Positions 36,150-48,665 of a DNA stretch of 64,000 bases are shown here, one piece after another. Numbering within the stretch: the stretch's first letter is position 1; each line of letters begins with the position of its first letter. Origin of the DNA: Cryptomeria japonica (lineage: Eukaryota > Streptophyta > Pinopsida > Cupressales > Cupressaceae); assembly GCF_030272615.1 (NCBI RefSeq), contig NC_081410.1:122596640-122660639 (forward strand). Direction: 5' to 3'. The notes beneath the pieces were generated by a model. It saw only the letters and a list, made by a program, of their open reading frames with translations, was not told the origin of the DNA and searched no databases. The position numbers and the translations under genes were made by a program.

Positions 36150-37035
36150 TTAAGTGTCCATTTGCCTATTCATGATTGTCCAAAAAAATAATTTCCATGG
36201 ATTTGGTTAGTAGATTTCCATTGAATTGTAACCATGATGGTTGTGTTATTGATAGATACAAAAAATGGTTGTTTATTTCATATTGCAAGAAAAAAATTAT
36301 AAATGATTTGTCTTAGCTATTGTTCTACATTTTTAGCATCCCTTGTTCTACCTATCAATATTATTTCATATCATGATTCACATTTTATGGGCCATTTTTA
36401 GTATCCTTTTTGGAATATTTTGAGACCTTTCCTCTCTTTGCTACTTTCCATCCTAAATCTGATGGTTAAACTAATGTTGTGAATTATACTCTTATAAAAA
36501 TTTTGAGGTTTACCACAATAGTTCTCCTACCAAGCAACAATTTTAGCCTAACCCTCATAAAAAATGTTCATTTTTTAATATTTCACTCTTCTACATGTCA
36601 CTCTCCTTTTGAGGTTTATCTTGGTTTTCATCCTTTGGATCTCTATGATTTTCCCTTATTTGTTCTTTCTCTTGCAACTATGCACATTTAAAAAGAGCAA
36701 GGCCCAGTCTTTTATCAAAAACTCATAGTCTTCAATCTAAAGTAATTTGAATTCTTCAAAAGACTTAAAAAGAATAATAAATTACATATACATAGTCATT
36801 GTATCCCTCATGATTTTTGGGTTGGGAATAGATTTTGGCCATGCTTGGATATAAATATAATTTCCAAGAGCAATCTCCTAGTAAACTCAAGACAATGTTC
36901 CTTGGACCTTACACCATTCTTTGGAAAATGTTTGATAATACTTTTAGACTTTATGTGCCTACACAATTGAGTATCTATGATGTTGTTAATGTTGATCTCC
37001 TCAAGTATTACCTTGAATCAACAATGGAATCTTAA
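36150..37035 (+). pseudogene. Old chromovirus-like gypsy element: integrase
   Basis: An ISMDLVSRFPL-like segment near 36195 corresponds to the first catalytic Asp region (SMDFI.GLP). FATFHPKSDG* and TNVVNYTL follow near 36440-36490, then HSSTCHSPFEVYLGFHPLDLYD (36587-36650). The C-terminal domain is KLKTMFLGPYTILWKMFDNTFRLYVP...NVDLLKYYLE at 36889-37017. Stops separate these pieces. No chromodomain could be identified with confidence downstream. Confidence 0.82.
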
Positions 37036-37234
37036 CTTCTAGTTATCCATTAGACCAAAATTATTCATAATTTATATATTTAACTAGATTATAGCTAAAT
37101 TTCTTATACAAAGACTCATAAAACTTGTTAACTTTCCACCACTACCTACCTTGCTGACAAACAAGGTTGATTATCACATATAATTCAATGGATATCTCAA
37201 CATCATTTTTTTTAGGCTTTGCCTTCTCTTTTAA

Positions 37235-37650
37235 GTACATTGGGGTCGAGTGATTCTATTATAAGAAGGAATAATGAGGATTCAAGGAATATATTATAAG
37301 TTACTAACTTCATTAGTTTAATATCAAGGGAAAAGGTTAAGTCAAATCTAGTTTCCTAGTTCTTAGGAAGTTATCTTTATTTAGCTTCTTCTTTTTTTTC
37401 TATCACTTACATTGAGATTTGGAAGACATTCCTAAATCCTATATTTTTTCATATTCATACTTACATAATAATGTATGTTTTCCTCATGAAATTAATCAAA
37501 GTTTGGAATTAAGTTTGTATTTTGTTTTGTAGAAATTAATATCTCCTTTATGTTGAATTTGATCTCTAACTATTTCTCTTCTTGATTCCATATCATGATT
37601 CCTAAACAACTCTTATATAATTTGGCTATGTGGAACTTTAGATGCTAAAA
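37235..37650 (+). repeat. Probable 3' LTR of the old chromovirus-like element
   Basis: A purine-rich string, ACATTGGGGTCGAG, lies at about 37230. Sequence after about 37249 shares GTTTCCTAGTTCTTAGGAAGTT with the matching block at 24145, and an ATATCTCCTTT-type block further on. The exact ends cannot be set because of strong divergence. Confidence 0.5.
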
Positions 37651-38875
37651 TATCCTTAAAAAGTTGTTTTTAAAAGTCTTCTTAAAATAATTTACCCCTA
37701 CTTTATTATTCAGTTTTAACCCTTTTAGATAAATTATCTTATTGAAGTTATCCCATCAAGTTGGTTGTATCGGTCTATAATAATTTAGTAATACATCAAA
37801 TACTTATCTAGAAGGAAAATCATAGCTCCCAAAGTAAATTTTAAGGGTAAAACTTAGAGATAACCAACATCTAAATTTTAATTTCTAAAATGCAAAAACA
37901 ATTTGATAAACTCAATCAAAGTATTCTCCAATTAGATCTCGCCTAGTTGAGTAATAATCTCAATTACTTAGCCGGAGATTCTAATTTCCAAACCCATTAT
38001 AGATAATCTAGTCAACAAAATTCAAAAGGTAACTCTAGGGTCTCCCAAATATCCCAAATGATAACATGCCAATATTTCATGGGCTAGAGCTAGCACATGG
38101 TTAGGAATGATATAATGATACCTTAATATTTACTAGGTTTCAAAAACTAAATGTCAATCTAGCTATATTTTCTTTTAAAATAGAAAAGTAATTGTATCTC
38201 TAGTGTACAAGGTCTTGCATAAGAATGTCCAAATGGCCTAGATTATTAAAAAAATATAATCAATTTTAAATATTTGTATGAGAAACCAAAAGGAAATCTC
38301 TTTAGATTTATCTAGATGAAAACTATTATTGACTATATTTATAATTTTGACGAGGCTCAAGCTTGATATTGGGGTTATGAAATACTACTCTTAAAGTATA
38401 TTTCATTTTAGGTTGAAAATATAAATTTATTTGTAGGTGAAAATGATTATTTTATAGCATCTAGAAGATGTTATTATTGTAGCCCACTTAGTAGAATACA
38501 ATTTTGAGGCTAATAATTTTTTTGGTGAATCTATTATGAGTTAACTCAATTACAAAAGGATTTAAGAGATCGGGGTAATAATACTATTACTATCCATAGG
38601 CTATCCATATGAGACATGGTTGAGAAGTGTGTTAAATGAATTTATTCTAAATATAATAAAAAGTGGGAGAAATATCATCAATGTAGATAATAAATTTTAT
38701 CTCATTGATTCAATAGGGGTTATTAGTTACCTTGGTTGATGTCTACATGATTAGAAAGTCTATAGAATGATGTTGGAATTCATTCCTCATATTTGGTGGT
38801 TGAAGAAAATTGTCTAAGTGTTGAGCCAGTGTTGGTTTCTTATAACTATTAGCTAGTATTTTGCTCCTCATTTCA
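37651..38875. other. Decayed repeat, origin unclear
   Basis: There is no intact frame. A CYYC segment at about 38467-38478 (CYYCSPLS) recalls the first half of a Gag zinc knuckle. Nearby in-frame text contains a few short Gag-like words but no alignable domain. I do not assign a family. Confidence 0.3.
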
Positions 38876-39029
38876 TCACATTACATTTTTTGGTTGTGTA
38901 GTTTAGAATTTAATGTTTGGAGTGTATCAGGTGCCTATGTCAATTTTTCAAATCACATTACATTTTATGGTTGTGTAGTTTATAATTTAATGTTTGGAGT
39001 GTATCAGATGCCTATGTCAATTTTTCAAG
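38876..39029. repeat. 77-bp tandem duplication
   Basis: Two units, 38876-38952 and 38953-39029, both begin TCACATTACATTTT and contain TTTGGAGTGTATCAGRTGCC. They differ at only a few positions, so the duplication is fairly recent. The short frame that crosses it is a by-product. Confidence 0.9.
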
Positions 39030-39612
39030 TCCTAATATTTTATAAAGTTTGAAGGATAGGCTATCAATGCAAAGTGTTCTTGTTGGCTCACTAGAATGCT
39101 CCACATTCTACCGCAGTGACTAGTATGGCTATGTGATTTTGGGAAGATGTTAAGGATGGTGTATTGGATCATTGATTTGAGTTTTAGGTGTGTTGGTTCT
39201 CCAGTGCATAGTATTCCTCATATTTATGTCACACAGTTTGTCTGGTTTGCATAGTGTTTACTAGTTCAATAATGGTATTCTTCTGCACTAGCACTTGATG
39301 ATTGATTTCTTTAGGAGATGATTGTAGAAATGTGTTTGATGATCCTCATATCTTTCATGATGATTTGCATGGTGTTTTTTCTTCTCCCTAGTGGTATTGT
39401 GGCTAATAGATAGCAATTTTGACAATTGTGCTGATATTTGAGCCGATTGAGTATATTCCTTCAATTGCGGTTGATCCTGGCCTATTTCATTGGCTTTGAA
39501 TGATATGGTATGACATGTTTGGTGTTTACTTAAGCCTTGGGATGATTTGCAACCTATTTTTTATTATTATGAATGCATTTGAGGCCAACCTATTCTAGGT
39601 CACACATTTCAT

Positions 39613-39877
39613 ATTTTTTTTAATTGGCTAGGGTTATCCTCGTGACTCATCTTGACATCCCACTAGACCTTACCTTGGACTTACTTATTTATTTCCAAGT
39701 TGGAAAACCAATGAGGTGGGATGAGGCAAGACTAGTCCCTTAGGGATGGGCGCAAAAACTTACAATGCACACCCATCAGACAAACCCAACCAACAAGAGT
39801 TGAACCTTGGACCTATATGAGAAGAATCCAAAGCCTAAGAACAACATTACCAACCATTTGGGCTAGGGGTGAACCCC
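39613..39877 (-). mobile_element. tRNA-derived SINE with 13-bp target duplications
   Basis: Read on the minus strand, the sequence has a pol III A-box-like TAGCCCAAATGGTTGG and, about 50 bases on, a B-box-like GGTTCAACTC (at 39791-39800). It continues through a tRNA-unrelated body and ends ...CCTAGCCAATTAAAAAAAAT, an A-rich tail. TCACACATTTCAT (39600-39612) and TCACACGTTTCAT (39878-39890) flank it, a 13-base target duplication with one change. These are the hallmarks of a plant SINE mobilised by LINE machinery. No coding capacity is expected. Confidence 0.8.
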
Positions 39878-40019
39878 TCACACGTTTCATCTATTAGGTC
39901 TTATTTTATCTGACCCAGTTGATGTATTAGGATGTTGCAGGGGATATATAAGGAAGAATAAATCATTTTTCGATATGTGTGTGTGTGTTTATGTGAATAA
40001 ATCACCTTGAATGCTCTAA

Positions 40020-41900
40020 GTTGTTCCATTCATATTTCATCATCTAAGTCTTTATGCAAGAGTTTTCTCTTACCATCCATTTGTGTAATCTTCATATCAA
40101 GCACCACAACATAGATAATAAAATCCTAATAAGAAATCAACTCATAAATATAATAAAATATATTGATACTAAATCATATTTCCTCAATCTAGGAACATCC
40201 CTTGGCCACCAACTATACTTTGTACTAAAGTGGTCTATCTTCTCTAAACATTTTCTTGAATACCTAATTGCACCTAATGGATTTCTTATCCTCAAGTAGA
40301 TCATCCAAATCTCAATTGGTACACTACTTCAATAACATCATGTCCTTATCCATGGAATTCTTCCAAGAATTTTTCTCTTTAGAATTGAGATCATCTTCCA
40401 AAAAACTTGGTTCACTATTGGTACAAGTAAGAGAACAAACATAATCAAAATCTAATTGACTATGCCTATTACGCAATCTCTATTATCTAGTAGACCTTCT
40501 TATCACTATTAGTGAAGGAATTTCTCATATATCTCCACTTTATTCTTCTTTAGAGTTTGCACTAGATGGTCTTGCCTCATCTTCTCCTAAATATAATGTA
40601 CACTTTGTTTTTTAGTTCCAAATACATTATTTTGCTCCAATTTTGTTTTGAACAAAATGCAACTTATCCCTCTCACTTACCTTTGAGTCTTTTTACTATT
40701 AAAAGACTAATTTTCTTAAATGTAACTTTTTTTGAGTAGCTACCCTTTAAGGTTTATGGATTCTAGATCTTGTAGGATTTAATATTCTTGCCATAATTGA
40801 TGAAAATATACATTATTTCCATAAAATCCAACTTAGACATCCTCTCCTTTGGCACCTACACAATTGTCTCACATCAAAAGATTCTCAAATGTATCATAAA
40901 TGGTTTTCTTGTAGCAGACAAGTGGGAGATCTCTTCTTAAAGTAGCATGTGGTACTAACTATCTCACCATAGAACTCTTATCCTAGAATTGCACTACTCA
41001 AGATATTTCGAGCCTTATCTAGCAAAATTCTATTCAACCTCTCAACCACTTCATTATGTTGTGGTGCATATGGAGTTTTCCATTTCTTCACAATCCTACT
41101 ATGCTTATAGAATATGTCAAAATCCTTAGAGAAAAAATTGGTGTCATTATCTATCCTTAGTACTTTGGTCTTGTTACTAATATAACTATAAATAAGAGTG
41201 CCAAACTCCTTAAACTTGATAGACGTCTCAAAATTTATCCTAACAAATTACACTTGAGTACCTAGAATAATCATTAGTGATTGAAGCATGGTATAAAGAC
41301 TTACCAATGGGTTAGATATCTACAAGAACAAACACATCAATTTAAATTGATTACAAAATATCCTCTACTATAGTATTTATGAGGTTAAAATGGACTATAT
41401 TATATTTTACTACCAGAAAATTCTCACATTTCATACCTATAAAATAATCAACAAGACCTTCTACAATATCTTTAATTGTCAAGATTTTAAACCTTTTTCA
41501 CTCAAGTGACCCAACCTCAGATGCAATAGTAAACTTATTTCAAACGTAGCTAAATTGGCACATCCAAATAATATTGATGCTTCCAAGCAACATAGAGTAC
41601 CATGCCACACTCCCTTAGCAAGCACCAAATTACCTATTACCAACATATAAGTTCCTTTACAATCACATGTGGTGTTGGATATATTCCCAAGTTAGCCATT
41701 TTTTTCATAAACATAAGAGTTCTACCATCCATGAAGCCAACCCTTACTTTTCCTTGACCAACTATCTTCAAGAAGCTATTATCACCAAGGAACAATTTTC
41801 CTTCTTTACTCTTTGTGTGTTTTGAGTGCCACTCCCTATGAGGTGTCATATGAAAAGAAGCACTTGAGTGATTCAAGTAGGGAGAATAAACATGTGTTAT
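40020..41900 (-). pseudogene. Ty1-copia pol remnant (protease, integrase, start of RT)
   Basis: Reading from high to low coordinates, the copia protease/pre-integrase comes first: SASFHMTPHREWHSK, FLGDNSFLKIVGQGKV (41876-41700), with SSAS where DSGAS is expected. Integrase follows: a VLRIDNDTNFFS segment (about 41150), then TPYAPQHNEVVERLNRILLDKA (about 41080-41015). The beginning of the reverse transcriptase is near 40300-40170, with RNPLG, VFKKM and LVAKG in shifting frames. The sequence is truncated before the catalytic RT core, and stops and shifts abound. No LTR could be paired with it. Confidence 0.8.
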
Positions 41901-41949
41901 AGGAAAACAAAGTCATTAGGAACAAATTGAAAAAATCAAATTGGGACAT

Positions 41950-42512
41950 TATGATGATATATATTTGGATTAAGATAACATTTTGGAGGATGATGATGAT
42001 ACTCCTAGTGTGTAATGATTCATGACCACTGTTAGATACTATTTATCTATATACTTATATTTCTAGTTTCTATGTTGGATTTTTCCTTGTTTGTTTTGTT
42101 TTGCATGATCATTTTTACTTTATATTATGCTTCATTTTTTTTTCACACTTTGGGAAAGGGTTACTTCTTTCTTACTTGAAATAATTTCTATTATGCTTGT
42201 TTACATGGTCATCACCTATCACCATGCTCTTGCATCACTTATTTTACATTTTGTGATTACTCACTTTGAACATTTTATTATTGTTCACTATTGTTATATG
42301 CTTTGTCTTTACTATGATCTTATTTGCATATGTTTCTCATACTTTCCTACTTATTCTTCTCATACTTAGGTCTACCTATGCTTCTATGATCCATACCTTA
42401 CAATCCATGCCATATTTAGACTACATGCATATGATCCCTATCATGCCACAATCCTAGGCCTAATTTGAACTTGTTATCATATTATCATTCCATTGTCCTT
42501 TTATTGTCCTAT
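41950..42512. other. T-rich stretch before the tandem array
   Basis: A T/C-rich sequence with repeated words such as TTTTGCATGATCATTTTTAC and CATGCTCTTGC. It may be the beginning of the same decayed array or of a retroelement 3' region. There is no gene. Confidence 0.35.
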
Positions 42513-44050
42513 CATGTTTCTATAACTATTCTACTAGATTGGAGGCACCATGCCTTCCCCATTCTACATGATACTCTCATTTCTTTGTCATGTTTTTATA
42601 GTTATCTTACTAGATTGGGGGGCAGATCATGCCTTCCCCATTCTACATTGTTCTCTCATTTTTTATAATGTTTCTATAGCTATTATACTATATTGTGAGG
42701 CATCATGCTTTCTCCATTCTACAATGTAATAATATTTCTTTATAATGTTTCTATAGCTATCCTACTAGACTAAGACCATCATACCTTCCCCATTCTACAT
42801 TAGGCAAGGCTTTTATCTCTTTGTCATGCTTCAAGAGTTACCTCACTACATTGGACATGCCACCATGCCTTTCCTCATGATATAATGTGCTTATGTTTCA
42901 GTATCATGCAGTGATAACTTTAAGAAACCCCCTCTCAAAAAATTGTAAAATCTTGGTGACTATTTTTTTTTAAAATAATATTTTTTATTGGCGAATCTTT
43001 CTTTTTTTTAAAGAAAAATATTAATATTATTGGCAAAAAAATATATATCAATATTTTTTGGTAGAAAATATTAGCGATTCTTGGAAAATAATAAGAGTAT
43101 GCATTAAATACTATTGCAAATCCTTTCATTTGTAAAAATAGTTTTTTATAGAAAAGTAGAGGCCTTAAGGTGGAAATCATTAATCAGTTTAAGGGGTAGA
43201 CTCTAATTTATTTAGTTTCTACCATTAATTTAAAATAATCTAATAGCCCTCTTTGTATTTTGTGAAATAAAATGTACCAACAATTTGTAAATACTCATGG
43301 GGCCAAAATTGATTTTAGACCATTGATTTTCATTAAGGTCAACAATTCAAAAGCAATTTCAACCCCCACAAGCATTACAACTTGTAGGTACAACTTACCT
43401 CATGGGATACAATGAAGGTCATTAGATTATAATTTAAATCAATGGTGGCAACTAAAGATTGTTGATATAACCTTAAAGTAATTGATAATTATGATAAACT
43501 ATTGGCAAATTAATTTAGATTTCTACAATAAACTATAAAATGTTGGAGAATCTGATCCAATCACATATCGAATATTGTGGCGAATATTTGAGTTAAAAAA
43601 ATTAATAAAATAAATTCTCTGGCGATTTAAATAACATTAAAATAAAAATTTATAAAAATGTGGTGATTTGGGTCACCTTAAAAGTTGAACTTACTAGCCA
43701 AATTTTGATTCCCAAATTTCAAAAAATAGTCAATTGACGAATATTAGCCACTAAAAAAATCACTGTTATCATGATGTTAGAGTTATCTTCTTACACAAGG
43801 GGCATTGTACTTTGTATACCATTTATTGTACTCACATGCCTTTCCATGTCCCTAGAGCTATATTTTCACACTAATGGCATCATGATTTCCTTTGGCCATT
43901 GTATGCTTACATGGCTTATCATGTACCTAAGAACCACGATAGGGACACTATGGCTTCCCCATGTCCACATATATTGTGCATCTAAGACAATCTTACCTCT
44001 TTCATTTGCCTATAATAGGAAACAAATTTACATGCCTTATTGATCATCTC
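42513..44050. repeat. Tandem array of about 77-bp units, interrupted by hAT-like element
   Basis: Units begin at 42513, 42589, 42667, 42744 and 42825 (76 to 81 bases). Each has the pattern CATGTTTCTATAGCTATYCTACTA...CATGCCTTCCCCATTCTACA. The fifth unit runs into the hAT-like element at 42909. After its end at 43765 the next unit resumes (CATGATGTTAGAGTTATC), followed by increasingly degenerate units to about 44050. The length of the open frames here follows from the repeat and they are not genes. Confidence 0.82.
42909..43765. mobile_element. Non-autonomous hAT-like DNA transposon, 857 bp
   Basis: The element begins CAGTGATAAC and ends AAAAATCACTG, giving a short terminal inverted repeat CAGTGAT, of the CAGNG type common in hAT elements. 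It is flanked by GTATCATG (42901-42908) and TTATCATG (43766-43773), an 8-base duplication with one mismatch. hAT transposases make 8-base duplications. Subterminal copies of GGCGAAT, GGCGATT and their complements recur in the interior (for example 42983, 43580 and 43622), as hAT binding sites often do. There is no transposase frame. Removing the element restores the surrounding tandem array. Confidence 0.75.
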
Positions 44051-44715
44051 CAATCCTTATTTATTGTGCTTATTATTTGAATATGTCTAACTTTCTTGTC
44101 ATGCAATATTATATATGATCATTATTCCATACCTTTGCATGAACTATGTGTTTACATGCTTATATTTCCTTTCATTACATTTAATTTTTCATGCATTGTA
44201 TTTTCCCTCCTCTAATTCATTAAACACATTTTATGCAATCTAGTGAAGGTGGCATATAATGTCACCAATAGTCATGTGTTGAGATTTTAGACAACACATT
44301 ATGCTAGATAGAGACTCGTCATCATTCTTAAAAGAATCCCTCTCACATTACATGCTCATGCCTAAAGTGTCATAGCACATCAATATTGTCATTCTAGACA
44401 AAAAAAAATTAGTATTACTTTTTGTATAGGTGGAATTCTTAATCCTTAATCTTTTCCTATTACACATTTTTCTAGACAATCAAGCAAACTCATTATTTGT
44501 ATGTATTTCACTTGTGTGACAAAAGATATTCATTATATATATGCTTTATGTTTTGTAGATTCATATCGAGTGCTTGGACCAAGGAAAGGAACATATGAAG
44601 AAACTGATATGGATCCGTTACTTTACATGGACTTTAAATATTTACTTTTCATGCATAGCTGAGAATATTCATATACTTTGAAATACATTCTCACTTTAGG
44701 TTCCACATTCACCTC

Positions 44716-45000
44716 AAAGTGGGGAAAATGTAATAATCAAATCTAGATACCAATGCAAATTTACATTTATTTTGGGTCCACTTTGATGAAATATTTTAAT
44801 ACAATTATATAATGACAAGTGGCTCAATCTTGTACTAAGTTTGACTCCTTTCCTAATGCCTATATGTTATTATTTGCAAATGTTCGATATAATTGATCCT
44901 ATCATAGCCCCATTTATTCGTATTTCCACACATCAATTCTTGACCATGAGATCCTAAATCAATCATATGAAATCTAGGTTCAATCTCAAGTTACACAAGA
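44716..45000 (+). repeat. Polypurine tract and start of an LTR remnant
   Basis: AAAGTGGGGAAAA (44716-44728) directly precedes TGTAATAATCAAATC (44729), the arrangement of a gypsy polypurine tract and 3' LTR start. The LTR end was not found, and no coding part of this element is recognisable upstream apart from the repeat array. The right limit given is arbitrary. Confidence 0.42.
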
Positions 45001-48000
45001 TTGATCCAAATTTAAAATTTTGTCCATTAATAAGAACACTATAACGAATGCCTTTACATACAAATTCTTTCTCTATGAATAATTTGATTCGAAGTAAAAG
45101 AGTGATTGTCTTAATCAAATCCAATGATATTCTACTCCTCGTGCTTGACTGATCACAACTTATGATAGCATTGTTGACTTAAATATGAATTTATTGCCTT
45201 ATGTTCTGCTGAAAGTGACTGAAGTTCCCATATTAAAAAACTTAATTTATTTTCTCTAATCAATAGTGATAAATAAATTATCTATATTTTTTGAACTTGT
45301 GTATTGTGACGTTCACTCTAACTGAATAGATTTCCATTAGATTAATGATTTGAGAAGGTAAATGACAAATATGGTATCAATGTCTTTTTTAGGCTGAACA
45401 ATATTGTTTTAAAAAGTATATTAATTCTTTTGGGCTCTTTTCATTTGAATTAGGGAATTTGTGATCTAAAATGTTGATGTAAAAATTGTGAACGCAATTG
45501 AATCCAAAAACAGTTTTTCTTCATATTAAAAGTTTTAAGATTATTTTTTTTTATAAATAAGAAAGAGAGCAGAGTCTAACAATATTTTTAAAAATAAAAA
45601 TTATTAAGGTCTTTTTATTAGCAAATGGTTAGTATATTTAAGTAACTTTCATAAATCTGTTTTATAGGTAATTTGAAATAATCGAATATATATTTTGGTT
45701 TTGTTTTTATATTTAGATATTTTAATTATGGAATCATGATTTTTATCTCTTTTTAAACCAAAACTTTTATACTTAGACTCAATGTTTTGTGAAAAGGCAT
45801 AAATCATCATAACATTGAAAGACATTCATTCTGTCAAAAATTCATCCTATCTTAGCAATGTTGAAAACTAAAATACTGTTGATTTTATGCTTTCTTATTG
45901 ATTTTGCCAGAGGTCTCATATCAAATAAAGCATTGCTATTGTACCACTGCCAAGTATGGTGAGGCCACATATCATTGCCAATATAAATTACATTTTGCTC
46001 TCTGCTTGTTCCATGCAGAGTGTTGTGCTATGGCCAATCACTACAACTCATAGTAAACATTTTTCCTTATTTCTCAAATAGAAGAAAAAGTAGCATAAGT
46101 TTTAGTTCTTGTTAGGGGTTGAATGGTGGATTGCATTCAATAGATTTCAGTATCTCATGGTTGGCTTCCCTCTTGAGATGTTCTCCTTAAAAAGCATATG
46201 GCTTGCTAACTCATCAACTCAACCGAACTCTGTTTGCAGGCTTCTCATCACTACCCAATGCTAAACCTTGGGGTCATTAAGACTTCGCATTGCATCTGGA
46301 GCTTTCTGGATTTCAAATGAAGAACATCTAGAGGAAGCAAGAAGGAATTTGAGTATGGCTTCCAAGAAAAATGGGTAGATGGGACAACAGATAATATGGA
46401 TTTTAAAACAAGGAGAGATCAACAGGGTACTTTAGATCCCACAAGCCTTCTAAAGTTTTCCTTTCCTAAAAACAAGGAGAATCCATAATTGACATTGAGA
46501 ATTTTGAAGCAACAGGTTATCAACTTTCATTTTGCAAAACAAGATCCAGTTGTTCAGTTAGATCTGAATTTAAAAAGTGGTGCCTATTTTCATCATATGC
46601 TCTTGTGGCTGGTAATTTATTGGGGAGACATCCAGAACATTAAAGATCATATAGCTGACATCTGCCTCAACTAAGTGAAAAAGTTTGCATTAGCAGAACG
46701 AAAGTAGCTAAGCATGGCATTTGCATTGAGAATACTGAAGTCGCTGCAAGGGTGGACCATTTCTATAAACCATTGAAATTTGCAAACATTCTGGCAACTT
46801 TGTATAGGGGTGTGAACCTTTGCTTGAGCCACTCCTAAAGACCTGTCAATCAAATCATATAACTCCCTCTAGTGAATCACTCAATTAATTGTATTTAACT
46901 TTGAATTTGTAGTTATACATTGACTTTTAGGATAGATAACAGCCGACAAAATAAAATGAACCTAATTAGATCATATAAAGAGAATTTATCTGCATTCTAG
47001 TTTACTTCTCATGGTGATTATGGTTACTGTTGAGCGATCCAAAACATTGATGATCAATTCCAAGGCCATTGAATCATGCCAATGTGTTATTCTTCATCCA
47101 CCCAATATTAATCAAACCTACCTTAAATGCAATGTCACTGATGATAATTATGGGCTGGCCATTCGTGGTGTAGAGCCTCCAAATCTTTTGTAAAATTTTA
47201 ATCAAATTTAGGGGAACAAGGGCCTCTTGAGGCTTAGTCTAGGAATACTGCAACCAGTACCTTACCCAATTTATCTATCTTTATGTCACTGTAAATGAAG
47301 TCCCTAGGATAAGTTTATTTATCTTTTTTAACATAGTCCAACATAAGAAACTTGGAATGCTGGCTACAAATTGGAATCTAAGAACTCCCTCATAGAATTG
47401 GCCAACCAACCAACAAGCATCCTCAGAGAATCCTCTAGAGTACAGTACTAGAGGCCTTGTGCTCGCAGATTCACAGAGGCATATGGGCATAGATCCACAT
47501 TATCAACAACATAACAGTCCATGGGCAATTAAGAATAATTCTAGATTATGAAAATGTCTACAAGCCGTAAACTAGGTAAAAACCCAATACAATAACAATT
47601 ACACCAATTTTCATCCTTCTTCCATATCTTATGTCAAAACCACCATAGAATAACAACTAGTCAAATTTTATGTGCCATTTACATCCTTTTTCTACATAAT
47701 CTTGCAATCGATAACTTGTGTACTACATCCAGTAAAATCAATTACCGCACCCCCAAAAGTATGATATGATAGATGTTTTGACTTTTGATAATATTTTAGG
47801 TTATATTAATTTTATGAATATATTATAATCTTGCTATCACTAATTGCAACATGATCAAGATTCCGAAAAGAAAGATTACATCAACTTTTCTTTTGTAGCA
47901 TATGCCTTTCCTTTTCAAATCTGCAGTATCTATGCATCATGATGGAAAAATAGGCGTTTCAAGGATGTTCAGCGTCTATGACTAAATCATATCAACAGTA

Positions 48001-48665
48001 GAGTAGAAAATTAAAGCACAATGAGTATATATTTCTTAACAATCCTTGAATAGTTTTGCCAAGGACAGGCTGTCAGTGACAAAAAACTTCTAATAACTAA
48101 ATGGCTTTGCAATATTGACTTCACACATTTTCTACATATTGTAATCCACTCTGTTCTAATGTCCAAGCAGTAAGAAATAACTTACTGTATGTCAAGATAA
48201 AAACAGCATTCAAATGCTTTCAAATCAAATAATTAGACATTCTGCTGGATAATTATACAATTATAATGTCACTTATTTTCATGTCACTTATTTCCATGTG
48301 ACTAATCACGGGCAATAATGTCCATCAGTTGTACTCAAGAGATCAAGCTGGTTCAACTTCAGTAACTCTGTGATTAGTCCGCCGCCTGCAACAGCAATTT
48401 ACCCCCATCTATTATTTTCCCCAGAAAACTGAGAACTTGCCTCCAGAGCAAAAATATTGAAATGTTAGTTCATGTTCTGGCCTTTCCTTGAGAAGCAGAT
48501 CATCTTAATCCATCATAAATGTTTGCCAACAGCCAATAATACTGGTGTGTAACTCTATGCTACTTATACTCGAGTAAAGTTGTTGAAGGTGGAATCCAGA
48601 GTGTGCCCTCATCAGATTCTTCACTTATGTTAATACAAGGATGGTACAAAGTCAGAAAGAATTGG
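45001..48665. other. Low-copy-looking DNA downstream of the kinase gene
   Basis: I recognise no protein family or element ends. Several frames of about 60 codons exist (46489-46674 and 47011-47193 on plus; 46671-46853 and 47281-47490 on minus), but none has a motif or codon pattern that supports a gene. A 15-base unit, ATGTCACTTATTTYC, is repeated three times at 48266-48310. The first few hundred bases above 48300 probably hold the 3' untranslated region of the minus-strand kinase gene. Confidence 0.45.

Noticed and set aside
37900-38520. Endogenous pararetrovirus coat-protein-like zinc finger
   Set aside because: Only CYYC is visible. The rest of the finger and any movement or RT domain are missing, so a viral origin is not supported.
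42127-42457. Hydrophobic frames suggesting membrane proteins
   Set aside because: They come from T-rich DNA next to the tandem array. The hydrophobic composition follows from T-rich codons.
42513-42908. CRISPR-like array
   Set aside because: Units are continuous repeats without unique spacers, in plant nuclear DNA.
46489-47490. Possible exons of an unknown gene near the kinase
   Set aside because: The frames are short and on both strands, with no recognised domain and no consistent splice chain. They are left as unassigned.
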